A stretch of 64,000 bases of DNA from Xanthoparmelia taractica. Its lineage: Eukaryota > Ascomycota > Lecanoromycetes > Lecanorales > Parmeliaceae. The notes under the pieces are model-generated. The model saw only the letters and a program-made list of their open reading frames with translations. It made no database searches and had not been told where the DNA came from. Shown piece after piece: positions 34,535 to 48,272 of this stretch. Numbering within the stretch: position 1 is the first letter of the stretch; each line of letters begins with the position of its first letter. The stretch covers positions 22,029 to 86,028 of the forward strand of contig JANQBS010000174.1 in assembly GCA_033085395.1 (NCBI GenBank), written 5' to 3'. A program made the translations under genes and the position numbers.

Positions 34535-34919
34535 TCGGGGTGTTAATCAAGGAGGTAGCTGGTCTTTAACACCCTTCTAGGCTGATTTCATCATTTTTCT
34601 CAGCTTCTTATCGAGGCATCATAGGTTGATTAAAAGTGTACTCAATTCAAGGTTCCCTTTGAAGGGGGTAAAGAGAGATGGATGAGGCTGACAGGTCCCA
34701 TGATCAGGTGGGTACGGGGCAGCCAATCGCAATTCTTACTTAGTTTGCGTACGATTAAGGTATTGTATATCACACTTCATGCCACATACATGCAAAGCTT
34801 AGGTAGATAGCCAGATCAATGAGCTGTGTTTTGATAAAGTATTCACCTTAGGCTCGGCTGATTCGTTTTAGCGTTCACACGCTAATTCTTCAGAGGAAAG
34901 GGCCTACCTTGCTCGGCAA

Positions 34920-35160
34920 ACCAAAAAATACCAAAAATACCAAAAATATATACAAAATATACAAAATATACAAGTAGAGTTAATTACGTTAAATTTACAC
35001 ACTTAATCTATATTTCTATAATTTTAGTGAAACACTCCAAACAGCTTAAAGCTGTTATCTATACTTTTAAAAAGTTATAATGGAGTTTTGGATAATGTTT
35101 AAAACGAGTATTATCCTTAAAATAAAATTCGAAAGTTACATGATGCACGGAATACGAGTA
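34920..35160. other. Small AT-rich patch
   Basis: Begins with the simple repeat CCAAAAATA/TACAAAATA and continues as AT-rich sequence without frames. It resembles a short RIP-affected relic; no ends identified. Confidence 0.4.
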
Positions 35161-35408
35161 CAATGGATCCCCCTCAACTCTTCGTAGAATATACTTCGTA
35201 GGCCGTCAATGCCTGTGAAGTCCCTTAAGGGTATTCAGTATAACTTGATCAATCATTCCAATCAATCAATCAAGCAAGCAAGCAGGCAAGCCCCTCGACC
35301 AGATTCGTTTTATTCTACTTATCTGCAATGCGAACCTGGCCAATACAAGAACCTTGACAATAGTCGAGCCCAGGCCGAGAAGTCTGCAGCTTCATTCGGC
35401 TATTCCTT

Positions 35409-35511
35409 GGTTGTTCTCGTAGCTTAGCGACTACGGCATCTGTAATGCTAGGAGTTTGACCACTACGGCTTACATGTGTAAGTAGGCAGGTAAACAAACA
35501 GCCGAGCAAGT
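35409..35511. repeat. Dispersed diverged repeat, copy B
   Basis: Matches 24496-24612 (GCTAGGAGTTTGAC, AACAGCCGAGCAAG and intervening blocks). No coding content assigned. Confidence 0.45.
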
Positions 35512-37226
35512 AAAAGTTCCATAGAGTAAAAGCCATCACCTCGGCTATCCCAGAGTCATGCAATGAATGACGTGAAACGCTTGCGTTGACAACAGTGTGC
35601 CAATCAGAAAAATGCCTCGAGGCTTTTGTTTTCCCGTAAACCCTTTTCAACGTCGACACCTTCCCCAGGAACTCTGCCATAGCTGTGAGAAGAGAGACCT
35701 GTTCTGCTCTCAAGCCTACTGACATTTGACGAAAGCTGCTCCGTCTTCTCCACTCCCGGAGCTGTACCCCCTTTGCTCTAATCATCCACAAGAAAAGGGC
35801 TTGATTTTTACCTCCCGTGCCGTTAGCGATGCCTTTTCCATGAGTCTCAACCTCGTACCCGAGGTGGATAAGGGGGCACGAAATTACGTATACATCAACT
35901 GTAGCAGTGTGTATACGAGCGTGAACAGGGGGAAAGTGGAAAGTCTGACACGAATCTCCAAGGAGGAGGTATCGCCACTACTGTGCCGCCTGTTCTGTGA
36001 AACAAATTTTTTTTCTGTCAGCTCCATTATCTTGGCTTGAGGTTCGCTTGATGTTGGCCTTAAAGTCTCTACTTCTAGCTCCCGCTTGTAGGGGCCAAAA
36101 ATTCCAGAAGAACACCGTGCATCAATCGCCTGTCAATGTACTAAGCTTTCAGCCAGTCTCAATGAAAAGTCGTAAAGTACTTTATGGAATGTTTGGCTTC
36201 AGACCGTTGAGTCAAATGCCGCCGCCATCCCCATCATCTTCGGTATTGACAGCTAATAAGTTGGATGTGGACAATGAGTAATCAATCGCCAGGTAGTGAG
36301 GTGAACTTACACGTTCTTATCGTGGACTTACTGAGTCAGGCGTCCAGCACCAAAACGTGATGGAATTGCGATGTAGCAATAACTTACTACTATCTATTAA
36401 GCAGAGGAATTCCTCCTTGCGCCAAATACAAACAAATTAAGCGGGACAACGCGGTCCAATGACAGGAGTCTTGGGAGTGGATGTTTCATATCGGTTCCTG
36501 CATATTGTTGACATGGGGAGATGAGAAGATGAAAAGATACTTCGTAGAGGCTTGAGGCGGGAAAGATCAGCTCCTTCAGGGGGTGGTATGATTGCTACTG
36601 GCCTGCCTTACCCGATTCATGAGACTAGCCGCCCAGCATTCTCCTTTTTCAGCTTCACCTTACCCTTCCAACTACTTGACTTTTTGCTCTGCCACTTTAA
36701 TGTTCCATCCACCTTCTACCCTTTCAGATGCGCCATTCTTCACTATTCTTCTTAGCCGCCCAGACTAATCTCCTGATTACTTGGAGGAATTCGAAAGAAT
36801 CAGAGAAATCATGGACGGTTTTCTTCCCTCCTCTCAACCCTTCCCTTTCATCTTGGCCAGTCTCAGAATAAGTAACATACGCAAGTGGCATCTGCCCTGG
36901 ATTCGACATCAAGCGTGTCAGCCTCAGCATCACCGGCGAATTCCATAGTGGCACGGTAGGCTACATGCCGTTGCCATCTGCAAGCCCAACCTTTCTTGCC
37001 TGCAGCAGTGAATCTATTTCCGACTTATCATTACTTAAAACACGCACTTATAGCATTTGACCTAGGTGGAATGAGACCGAGATCATCACCCCCTCTGGCC
37101 TTCCTACGTGAAATTGTCCATTAGATGGACCTATAATCCCTTTGCCAGCATATTCTCGTTACAATACCTGAAATGCTCTCGTGTCGCTGACTTCCTTTAA
37201 CCGGATCTTGTGGTTGACGGTCTCCT
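35512..37226. other. Intergenic, no gene seen
   Basis: Ordinary base composition with only short frames. The right end would hold the promoter of the wall-protein gene. Confidence 0.5.
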
Positions 37227-40200
37227 ATGTCGATCTTCCGTTATTGCATGCGTTGGGGGATATTCTGGGCCACGTTGGTAAATTTCGCTACAGCTGGTAA
37301 GTCACTGATCTCCTTTTTCGCTTGATAGCGGGAAGGTGCTGGATATGTTGCTTAGCTCTTACACTGGCCATAATGCCTGAGTTGTTTCTCCATGTGTAGA
37401 GATCTATTCTACGGCTTCACGACGGCTAATTTCGTTGCTGCACATGCAGAAAGATTTTCAGAAAATGAAGTCCACCCTCGCTTTCTGAACATATCTGGTT
37501 CACTGTCTCCAGCGTCGTCTTCGTCGCTTGACTCGGCATCGACTCTGCTCCCCCAAGCACCAGCAGACTACTGCGGCCTCTGCATTATAGAGGCCCCCGG
37601 CGGCATTCGTCTGGTATATTGGGTAAGTAGATCTTCGCAAAACTTCTTTTTCTTCCTGTTCCGGACCACTTTCCAAGTCGCAAGACATGTTTCGAGAGCA
37701 ACGAATTCTACATACCCTCAATGAATATTTGATTGTTAGGGACTTTGGACTTGGATAGTGTCCGTTCAATGAAAAAGAGACCTGGATAATCTTTTGGGTT
37801 GTTTCATTTCTTTGCATTTGGCCCTGAAAGAAGAAACACTAACCCGGACTTTGTTGTAGGAACCTGACGAGGTGGAAGTTCAGGCCAATGTCACTGCAAA
37901 CTCAAATGAGCCGTACACAGTAGTCGATAATGGGTTCACATAGTAAGCGAGCAGAAGGATCTTCTTCATGTCAATGCAGCTGATTCTCGCCAAGCACTTC
38001 TCCGTCGGTATACGTGATATATAGCGAGCTGCAGGCAACGGTGTCAGCGACAGGCACCTGCGACTCGTCAGCGTCCGGAGATCCCGTGGGGCCATCTTAT
38101 GCAGCGAAGACAATTGGGTATTCTTCGCGTTTTCTTGCTTACGGGACCGTCGCCAACCCGGGGCCCAACTGCGACGAGCAGAACATCCCGGGGGGATTTC
38201 ACACCATCGATTTCAGCGAGCTCTATTACACGCCTATTGTTACGAGTACAGTCTACAAAGCAGGCTGTCCTCCTTATGCGAACCCGCGTCTGTCTTTACC
38301 CGCGGAACTAACCAATGTCGACCCTGCGTGGAAGACATGCCAACCTCTTTTCTATGGAGCTTTTGATCCACCAAGCGTCTTGACCAAGGCCAGTCGTCTT
38401 GCTCCCGCTCAAGTCGATCCTGCATCAGTCACACCCACTCCGCTTCCTGCCCCAGCTGTGCCTGCCGTAGCTCAGGCAACACCGGCTGCTCAAACTCCTG
38501 CTGCAACACCAGCGCCAAACAACGATGGGCCAAATGCAGCAGCAGTTGACCCACCAGCATCTGTCATTGGCACCAATGACGGAATCTTGTCGAATGGGAA
38601 TACTGATGAGGTAGTGGCAACACCCGCGGCTTCACCAAAGTATAGTGATCCGAACTCGCAGCAAGCCGGTGTGAACAAGGATGATCCGAGCGGCCATTTG
38701 ATTGCGCCTCCAGCAGCCGTCATAGTCAACTCTCCGGCTCAAACTCCGGCGTCTGAGATGAGTTCGAAGAATGCGGCTGCTGCCAGTGGTGATCCAAGCG
38801 GCCAGGTGATTCAGCCTGCTCCTGCAGTGGTGGCCGAATCTCCAGTTCAGAATCTATCGCCTGGGACTGACCCGAACTCGCAGAAAGAATCGGGTGGCAA
38901 GGAAGACCCAAGTGGCCACGTGAAAGAGCCTGCTGCAGCAGTCATAGTCAATTCTCCGGTTCAATCCCCGGCGCCTGTGGCTAACGTCGTCGTTGCCCAA
39001 GGTACTACGCTGACGGAAAACGGCCCTCCAGCGAGCATTGGTGGCAAAGCTGCCGTTTATTCCTCAGGCTCTGTTTATGTGGATTCGACTCCAGTGGCTG
39101 TTCCTACCCCGGCGCCAATCCCTCCAGCCAAGGCTGTCGTTGCTCAAGGCCAGACGCTTTCCGAAGGTGGACCTTCAGCCAATGTCGGCGGAAAGGCTGC
39201 AGTGTACTCCGCAGGCTCCATTTACCTAGACTCATCGACTCCGGTTGCCGTCCCTAAAGCCGAGGACAACAACGTGGTGGTTGCCCAAGGTCAGACACTT
39301 ACCGAAAACGGTCCAACTGCCAGCATCCGTGGGAAGGCGGCCGTGTACTCTGCCGGCTCCGTCTACTACGACTCGACTCCTATACCGATTCCCAAGGCTA
39401 CTCCGACAAACGTAGTCGTTGCCCAAGGCCAGACGCTTTCCGAAAATGGCCTTTCCGCAGTCGTTGGTGGGAAGACGGCGCTTTACAAGGCAGGTTCAGT
39501 CTACTACGACTCGACTCCAGTTGCGGTTCCCACACCGGTGCAAGGTCAACAAATCCCTCCGCCGGTCGTTGCGGCTGGGGTAACATTCGCGCCAACGGTA
39601 CAGAATCCCTCCCCAGTCGTTGCAAATGGAATCACGTTTGCGCCAGCGGTGGAGAAGGGCTCTCCCGCGGTCGCAGGCGGTATCACATTTGCAGCAATAG
39701 CACAACCCGTTCCGGAAAACACCCGTGAGCCTGTCGTGGCTGGTGGCATAACTTTCCAACCTAGCCATGTTCAACCACCAAACGCTGTAAACCTAGAGAC
39801 GCCAGCACCACTTTCTGTGGGTAATAACCCCGTGCTGAAAGCCGCGAATGGTGGCTTGATCGTAGCCGGGAGTACGATAGCTCAGGGAAGCACGACCAGC
39901 CTGCTTGGGCATGTGATCGCGGCGAACTCCGACAACGTGGTTGTGGATGGTACAACCCACTCCTTAGCACCTGTCACTGCCTATCCTGTTGAGACACCGA
40001 CAGTGACACCGCTTGAGATAGCCAATCGCCCCGTACTGAAAGCTGCAAATGGCGACCTGGTCGTAGCAGGCAGCACAGTGTCTCAAGGGAGCACGACTAG
40101 CTTGCTCGGTCATGCTATCTCTGTCGGCGTCGACAACGTCGTTCTAGACGGTACGACTCGTGCGTTTGGGCCCGTTACTGCACATCCTCTTGAGACACCA

Positions 40201-41031
40201 GCTCCGCTCGAGATTGCCAACCAGCCCGTAATCAAAGCTGCGAACGGCGCATTGGTCATTGCAGGTACTACAATACCGCAGGGTAGTCAGACTAGTCTGC
40301 TCGGACACGTCATCTCGGTGGGCGCCAGTAACGTCGTCGAAGACGGTAAAACCCTCACTTTCGCAACCAACACTGAAGCCACTGGGCAACGATCCGTCCC
40401 GAGTCTTCTATACGGGTCATCCGATGTAGTAACAACCCTCATCCCAGGCGCCACATACTCATCCAACGGCCACATCACCACCTACACAGGATCCACCCCC
40501 TCCGGTTTCACACAAGCGACATCAAGCGTCATCGGCACCACGAATATACCCCTACTAGCATCCGCTCTGCCGGACCAGGTCTTCATCGAAGCATCAGCGT
40601 CCGCGACACCAGAACAGCTCTTTGTCGAAGCATCATCATCATCATCATCATCATCATCAGCCGTGGAGTACGTACAGAACGGCAAAACCGCAACGGCAGC
40701 CGCGCCAAGCAATGTCCCTCTCGGCGGTCTGATCCTGGCCGGTCTCGACGCCGCACCTACGAATACGTCGGTATTACCATCTATCGTTTTCGTAAACGGC
40801 ACCGTGGGTTCTTCGACCTCAACGTCTTCGGCCCTAATGCCTTCGGCCCCAACGTCTTCGGTTGCAAGTCCTCCGAGTTCGACGCCAGAGCTTGGGAGCA
40901 AGGCGTCGCCGTCTAAGCCTGTTCATGGGACAGGGTCCAGGGTGATGAGCAGCTGTTGGTTAATGGCTTTGGTGAAGTACTTGATGGTGTTTGGGTACAT
41001 AAGTGGCATTGCGGTAATGATATACCATTAA
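37227..41031 (+). CDS. Large repetitive secreted, probably cell-wall-anchored protein
   Basis: Four exons, 37227-37296, 37402-37622, 37860-37942 and 38025-41031, give 1126 aa. All joins keep phase (ATA-D-LFYGF, VYW-EPDEVE, FT-Y-ELQATV). A signal peptide MSIFRYCMRWGIFWATLVNF is followed by a Cys-containing N-terminal domain (CGLCII, GTCDSS, GPNCDEQNIPGGFHTIDFSE). A Pro/Ala-rich linker with three DPSGHxxxPxAxVxxSP units comes next. Four repeats around VVAQGQTLTENGP...GGKAAVYSAGSVY then three to four VVAGGITFAP units follow. Three copies of VLKAANGxLVVAGSTxxQGS, each continuing TSLLGHVI, come after. A poly-Ser run comes from (TCA)n at about 40629-40663. The C terminus is Ser/Thr-rich and ends in a hydrophobic segment, as in GPI-anchored proteins. 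Function unknown; probably surface or adhesion. Confidence 0.85.
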
Positions 41032-41672
41032 TATTTTGTGCGTGTGAGGAAAGTCAGTCTAGCTTCGTGTATATATCTTACAGTCAAGAATAGAATTTAG
41101 AGATGAGCAAACACCCAGGGCGACCGATACTGCAACGTTGCGCTACTGCAAGCCATATGCATGTCGCAGGGTAGGGTAGGGCAGGGTAGGTTGGTACGAG
41201 GTTACAGGTCAAAAATTCGCGACAATCCCGTTACGAGCCAATCAAATTTCATACGGAGAATCATGGAAATTTTCCATGTTTGTTTGCATATCTGCGGTAA
41301 ATTCCAGTAGCGTGCTACTGAAACTGGTGTCGAGGTACCTTGGGGTACATGGCAGCAAATCCAGCAACTACCGTATCCTCCCCCCAACTTGTCGAATACT
41401 GGAAGCTAGGGCATCCCTGTTACCACCAGAATAGCTGGGTTTTCACTGCGTAGCATCGAATTAAGCTACTCTTTGCGGTCCAGAGCTTTGATGTCCAGAG
41501 CGTTGTTGTAAGCCAGCCATAGCAATACTCGACACTTAATCGCGTTGGCTTTATGGCCCTCGTATTCGCTTGTAGTTGCGTGCGGTGGCCGCCAATTTGG
41601 AATTTGCCATTCATCAAAAGTATGGCAAATATATGCAGAGATATTCATAAGACGTTAGATAGCGGGACCGAT
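41032..41672. other. Intergenic, no gene seen
   Basis: Between the 3' end of the wall-protein gene and the 3' end of MAK11. No supportable frame. Contains a small GGGTAGGGTAGGGCAGGGTAGG tandem at about 41170-41190. Confidence 0.5.
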
Positions 41673-43413
41673 TCAGTCACTTGTACTCGTACGGTCTTGT
41701 TCGTCAGAGTCGGCTCCCTTACCATGTTTGTCAGTGACGCCATTCTCTGAACCGTTGGTTTGGAGACTTTCTGGTTCCGACATGATGAAGGCTTTCAGAC
41801 ATGTAATTCTGTTTCCCGCTTCGTATGTGCCTAAGAGCGATCCGATTTGCCTTGTGGCAGGCAGCTTCGCTGCATTCCCGTTTGCCTTACCGTCATCACT
41901 GCTGGTCGAGATGCTTACTTTAACATTCATATCGCTTGAGATTGACGACTGGTCTACAAGGTCTGACTCGCGAACCGTCCATAGGCGTATAGCGCCATCG
42001 CTACTGCCAGTAATGATGACGAAGTCTTCTGAACCTGATAGCTTTAAGATTTCGAAATCTTTGACACGGCCAGTAAACCCTTCGGCAGAGCCTCCTAGCT
42101 GGCAAATGGCTTTCAAGAGCGGTATCTCGGGTTTGAAGGCAGGCTCGGTGGGTTGGCTTTCAACGACATCTGTAGTGTTGTAGAACAAAATCCGACCATC
42201 CTCTGTTGAGATAGCTAGAAGATCTTTTGTCTCGCCATCGGTCTCAGATAAGGTCATGTAGTGTAGTTGATGGATCTTGGTAGGTGGTGAAGGTAAGATT
42301 CGACACTTTGGCTTTGAGTCCTACAACAGTAGTCAGCTTTTTGGAGGTGGAAAATACTTACAGGTATTCTCATACCATGCCAAACACAGCACAACCTCTT
42401 TCGAATCCCACCACAAACTCCTCGCCAAGGCTGTTCCACTCCACCCTTCTGCCTTCCCCTCTTGCCCATTTACCCTCTCCAACGCCTTGCAAAAGTTCTC
42501 TTCCAAAGTTCAGGACACCCGCCTTTTTGCCGGTTATTAGATTCCATAAGCGCATGCACTTTTCTCCTTTCCCCACGCTCACCATGAGCTTCATACTGGG
42601 ATGGACTGCGAAATCATTCACACCAGCAGGAGTGCCTCCAAAAGGCGCAGTGTCTCCGCTTGGACGTCCATGAGCTTTGGGTATTGGAGCTTTTATCGTC
42701 GAGAGCACGGTCCAGTCCCGTGTTCGAGCCACCGCTATGGTACAGTCCTCTGCAGCAGACAGGAGCTTCGAGCGTGTGGGGAAGTATAATGCGGTTATTC
42801 CAGCACTGTGGTGTTGAAGAGACCCTAGCTCTCGATTTCTAGGATTTTCCTTGATGGTGTTGCCGGTCAATGTCGGGATTGACGGACCTTGAGACTTCTG
42901 GGGTGGGATAGTGGATAAGTGATAGAGATTGATCATTTGATCAGAACTGCCACTGGCAAGCAAGATTTTCAGCGACCTAGAAACATCTGCCGACGGCGAA
43001 ACCTACATACGTTTTTGAGTTAGCATCGCTTCGAGGACAAGAGCACGAGCTACAAGACATGTGCATTAACAAGATCTTTGCTCGCCAGACACGTCCTGCG
43101 AACCCGGATTGGGAATCAAAGGAGAGATGTTGGTTCAAGATCTACTTACAGCGAGGCAACGGATGGCTGAGGTATGAGCGTTGAGAAGGAAAGTATCCGC
43201 AAACTCGACGCAGCTTTGTTCATGATGTTGCCTGGCATGACTCGTCATCGAAGCTGTTATCCCATGTAAGACCTTCTCGTATGTCCCAATGACAATCTGG
43301 ATCGTTACTGGAGTAGCTCCTCCATGGTGTATGACCTTTTTCTGCGTTGTCTTGCCCCCTGGGAAGGGCAACTCTTCATGCCCTTGCATGGCATTCCTCT
43401 TTCTTTTCCCCAT
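41673..43413 (-). CDS. MAK11: MAK11/PAK1IP1-type WD40 protein, 60S ribosome biogenesis
   Basis: Mak11 is a nucleolar WD40 protein that helps load Rlp24 onto pre-60S particles; the animal relative is PAK1IP1. Three exons on the minus strand, 43413-43150, 43002-42376 and 42320-41673, all joining in phase 0, give 512 aa. Features are the start MGKRKRNAMQGHEELPFPGG, repeat blocks HTSAIRCLAVSPSAD, LLASGSSDQMINLYHL, HHSAGITALYFPTRSKLLSA, GVNDFAVHPSMKLMVSVGKG, MRLWNLITGKKAG and GFERGCAVFGM, and the late RVKDFEILKL...FVIITGSSDGAIRLW. These give the typical Mak11 arrangement. The C-terminal 40 residues are acidic and Ser/Asp-rich. It is divergent from EAF1 across 304 bp. Confidence 0.92.
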
Positions 43414-43717
43414 CTACCCTGTGATGGTAGTTGACTTTATCTGCCTTTGTCGAGTGTTGTTGGTAATTCTGATTGTGAACGTGGTGGTGACGGAGAGGTA
43501 GAATTTTGTAGGCAGCAATTTTTAAGACTTTTCGGGCCCGGGACCCCTCATGCCAAACCCCCCAAACTTGTTCACCATCCATCGCATAACACCCAAATCA
43601 TCAATCATCATGCCGCCAACGACACCACTTTCATCAAAATAATCCAACAAGAGTGCGCTTATAAAACATCGCGAAAGACTGGCATGGTCTTGCTACGGAA
43701 TTTAATTTTTGTTTGCG
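43414..43717. promoter_or_regulatory. Bidirectional promoter MAK11/EAF1
   Basis: The 304 bp between divergent start codons must carry both promoters. No individual motif is assigned with confidence. Confidence 0.5.
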
Positions 43718-46700
43718 ATGCTTCAAAGTGAAGCGCTGAGAAAAGACGATGCAATCTCGTAAGTACCAATCCTCAAAATTACATCCCAGATTCAATGGAA
43801 AGATGAACTTCTTCCCTATCATTTGAGCTTTGAATCAAGTCAAACGGATCGCTAATGCTCGTTGTTCTGGCATTTGAAGACGGAGTCTTGAACGCCGTTC
43901 CAAGACCCTCGGAGCCTTATTTTACGCAACAATATCCATACTCGAGATCAATAATGTTAAACCTCACAACGCCAGTCTCACTTCCTTCCTCGAAGCAAAC
44001 GACTTAGCCCAGGATCGTTTCTTCCATCCATCTACCCTTCCACCAATAGATTCCCTACCAGGATATCCTCATGCGCAACACTTAGATCCAAGCCAAAACT
44101 TGCCTGAACCCCAGACAGCCTCGAAATCGGTCTTGTGCGAACAGTCTAGGCATTCAAAAGATGGTGAGAATGTCGCGGCTCAGTCGGAAGAGGTGGACCG
44201 ACAGCCAGACTCGGTCTCTACGCAACCAAAAGACACAGAGTCATCACGATGGCGTGTGGATGGATTTATATTTACGGATTCCGCAAATCAAGACTCAACG
44301 GGGCTGGATCAGCAGGCAGATACAACAACCAGACATGCAGCTGATGAAGTTGGCGTTCGTCCATCCGAGACTTTACCTGTATCCTCTGAGGAATCCGGCT
44401 CCTTAAATGCAAACGCAATCAAGAACTTGACCACTGGACAAAAGTCCTCGCGTCCTGCTGTTATTCATTTGCCGTCAAAAGAAGCTCAGGAGGAACGTCT
44501 AGATCACCACGACGAACGGGGGTCTCGTGATGAAGAGCAAAGGCCAGCATACACCGGCGAAGACCGTCTGAAAGCCAATGGCCTCACCTCATCGATCTTA
44601 GGACAAGATTCTGGCTCTCAGTCAGGGTACGACCAAGCGCAGCCCACCGATGAAGCCTCTAGGCATGATGCCATCCTCAAGTCGCAGATGGATATCGCTA
44701 GAACGGAAGCTTTCAGTGGAGCCCCGTCTACACCAGATGAACAGCTACGGCTTGAAGAAGCCCGGTCGTTGCAGCCTAAGGTCCCGGAGAGTACATATGG
44801 TGGCCAGGACAGTGACTTGAAAGACTCACAGTCAATGCAGGGCCCGTCTAGCCTACCTTCCCAGTTCGTAAATGACAGTCTAGATGAGGAGAATGCAATA
44901 CCTGACATCTCAGACGTTGCAAATGAAATGAACGTAAGAAAGGAAAGCGTTCCTCGAGGCCTTGGTGAGCAGAACGATATTCTGTCAAAGCCCTCCGCAG
45001 CTCTACGGGATCGCATGTTTACTGGAATGAATGGAGATTCGCCGCGGGACCTCACCCTTAGCCGAGGACCGTCCATGAGAATTGATACTGGCGTTCCATC
45101 GACGTTCGATTTCTCGGATTCAACGGCTGGGCCGCGGCCTGCAGCTACAAGTACAATCAATGGCCCTACTCCTTCGGGCACTGAAACGCCTAGTAAAAGT
45201 GCAACACCAGCAACGAGTGTTCAATCTCCCCCGGAGCGTATGACCACAAGAGTATCTTCTGGCGCACTTCGACACAAATCTGTCTCTGAGATTCTGGGCG
45301 AGACCCCCAAAGCTAACCCTGTTCAAGCGGAGAAGTCAGCCTTGGACCGAGCATTAGTTGAATCCAGCAGAGATGATCATGGCTCTTTGCAGACTCCAAA
45401 GTCCTCAGCATCGTTCACTACTCCCGATCCTGCGCTGTTCAAGCAGCGGCTCAGTGAATTGAAAGAAAAAGAAAGAAGCAAGCTCTCGACCGTTGTATTC
45501 GCTGGTTCGAGGAATACAGAAATTAGCCAGGCTCAACGGCACAACGAAAACGAGACTCCTGTCGAGGACAGGGATTACTTTCTGACATTGTTTGCCGCTC
45601 AGGCTTCGAATGTGGTAAGAGCGCAATCAGTCATAACACTATTGAAGACGGCCCATAAGACTTTGACTACGTCGGATCACTATACCGATTTGAACGAGCG
45701 ACAAGCTTGCACTGTTCTGAAAAGAATCCACGAGCTGCAGTATAATAATCGTTGGTCTCTTCGACAAGTGGAGCGATCTGCGGAGCCCAAAAGATCGCTG
45801 ACGCACTGGGACGTATTACTGGGTCAAATGAAATGGATGAGAACAGACTTCCGGGAAGAAAGGAAATGGAAGCACGCGGCTGCTAAATACATTGCATATG
45901 CCTGTGCGACATGGGTCGCCAGCTCCCCGGAAGAACGTAAACTATTACAAATTCAAACTCGATCTGTGCCTGCAAGGGCAACATCAAGGTCACACTCCGT
46001 ATCGACACCAGACCTAATTCATTCGGCGGATGACGGCGACAGTGAGGCGACAGACGATGACTTCTCCCGTGTGGATGGTACTGTGGGAAGTGCTCCTGCA
46101 ACAATCTTCTCTTTGCCCCCTGAAATGTTTGTGTTTGGACTTAACAAGAGCCCTGTGGCGGAAAAGCTGCTGCTTGAACTCCCACTGTACGAGCCGAATA
46201 TCTTCGTCCAGGACGCTGCATTGCGCGTCACCGATATTGAGCCAGACTCTGCTTGGAAAAAGCCCATTGTACCGGTTTCCAAGTACGCGCAAGGCAAGAT
46301 GGTATCTCCGGAGGAAGGCCCGCCCCGTAAAAGGAGACGTTTTGATTACCAGGATCCCCCTGGTTCCTCCTTTTACTCGCCCCATCTAGCTTCCAAGGTC
46401 TCGGACAATGCCTTTAGCCCAGAGCAGGAGGATGTCGCTTTGTTCGATCCCGAAAACAAGCACATCAGAGATCGCATACATGCCGGACACGCCTTCAGAC
46501 CTCCAACGGAACATATCATGCCATCTCAGAGTTTCTTCGAGTGTCGCCAATCGTCTCAGTGGACCCAAGCAGAGGATGACGAACTCAAAAGAATCGTTCA
46601 AGACTATGCTTATAACTGGTCGCTGATATCAGACTGTCTATCTTCGCCATCGATGTTCTCATCTGGCGCTGAAAGACGAACACCTTGGGAATGCTTCGAG

Positions 46701-48272
46701 CGTTGGATTAGCTTGGAAGGTCTTCCTGTAGAGATGGCTAAGACCGCCTATTTCCGAGCATACCATGGAAGACTACAGACTGCTCAGGAAACAGTCAAGG
46801 CTCAGCATCAAGCATTACAACAGCAACAGGGCAACAACGCAAACCAGATGCCGGTGAGACTTCGGACCACCCTGCCAATGACGGTCGAACGTAGAAAGAA
46901 CGCAAGGCACTTGCACCTTATTGATGCAATGCGGAAACTGGCCAAGAAGCGTGAAACTGCATTACAGAAACAGCAACATGGTGTGTCCATTTAAGCCTAA
47001 GTTGCAAAATATCCATGCTGACTTCAAGGAATAGTGGCTAGTCTTGCTGCAATGCGAAAGGCCAACGAAGCTACGAAGCAAAGGCCCCACATGCACACTC
47101 CGCAGGAATTCAGTCGCATCAAGTATGAAAATCAACTCCGTATGGCAGAGCAAGCTAAACAACTCAGGGCCAACGCGATTGCAAACCAGAAGGTAGATTT
47201 TTCCCATCTTTGAGCTTTACTATCTTCGCTGACCATTAAGAAGGCCATACAAGTGCAAAAAGGCAACCAGCAGTCTGCTCAACAGAGCAATGGAGTACAG
47301 CCTGTACGTAATCCGGTATCGGTGCCGGGAGTACCGAATGGAAGCAGTCCCAATATGGCCGCAGCAAATTCGCACGGACAAATGCGAGGAAGCGGGGGAG
47401 ATCCCTCCAGACCAGTTCCCCAGATACCGAGACTCATGAATGGCCAAACGAATGGCGCCTTGCCCACGAATCCACACGGCGTTCCTCACGCCCCTATGCA
47501 GCCGAATATGCAGGTGCAAATGCAACAACGAGTGCCACCAATGGCACCTGACCGCATGATTCATGAAGCTTCTCGACTCCGGGAACAGCAAGCGTATGTG
47601 CGACAGCAGCAACAACAGCAACATGCTCAATCGAATGGTGTATCCGGATCTCCGCCTCTGCAACATCCAAATATGCTCCCGCAGAACAACTCCGCCATGC
47701 TAACTTCCCTCCAAGGCCGCTCCAGCCCGTCCATTAATGGCGCACCTCCTCCCCTAGGATCCTCTTCCTCGCCACGAATGACACAGCCCCAAGCGCTCTC
47801 GAGTGGGATGACTCCAGCCGTCAATCAGATATCTTCGCAGTTCAAAGCGCGCCACCCTCAAGCCAGTCCTGAGCAGATTACCCGCATGACTACTGATCAG
47901 CTCTACAAGATGTCCAACGAAGCCCGGCAACAAGCCATGCAAGCAGCAGCGGGCAACTCTAACGCCGCTGCCGTTGCCGCAAATGCGAACATGGGTCTTC
48001 AAGTACCAAACTCAATGCAGCAACAAGCGACCATGATGGCAAATGGAAATGGCGGTCCAATGTTCAACATTGGAAACCCACAGCAATATGCGCAGCTTTT
48101 GCGGCAGCAGCAGCAAAGCCAGCAGAGAGGTGCGGGTGCAGGCGGGCAGGGAATGAACAATGGGAGTAGAAGTGCTACGCCATTGGTGCAAAGGACAGGG
48201 AGTGCGCAAGGGGGGCCGAGGCCAAGTCAGAGCCCTAGTTCTCGACCGGTAGGGTTAGCCGGGGGGCAATAG
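43718..48272 (+). CDS. EAF1: EAF1/VID21, NuA4 histone acetyltransferase scaffold
   Basis: Eaf1 is the platform subunit of the NuA4 H4/H2A acetyltransferase in the nucleus. Four exons, 43718-43758, 43880-46980, 47035-47192 and 47241-48272, give 1443 aa; phases agree at every junction. The 14-codon first exon (MLQSEALRKDDAI) is the least certain. The N-terminal 500 residues are disordered Ser/Glu/Asp-rich. The HSA domain lies at about 650-695 (THWDVLLGQMKWMRTDFREE, ERKWKHAAAKYIAYACATW), which binds actin and Arp4. A nuclear-localisation-like PPRKRRRFD follows. The SANT/Myb domain is at about 905-960 (SQWTQAEDDELKRIVQDYAY and NWSLISDCL). The C terminus (1050-1443) is Gln/Asn/Pro-rich low complexity. 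Start and exon 2 acceptor (43879) were chosen to remove an in-frame TGA. Confidence 0.93.

Noticed and set aside
35315..35791. 158-codon minus-strand frame
   Set aside because: Overlaps a dispersed repeat, lacks any recognisable domain and has no supporting introns.
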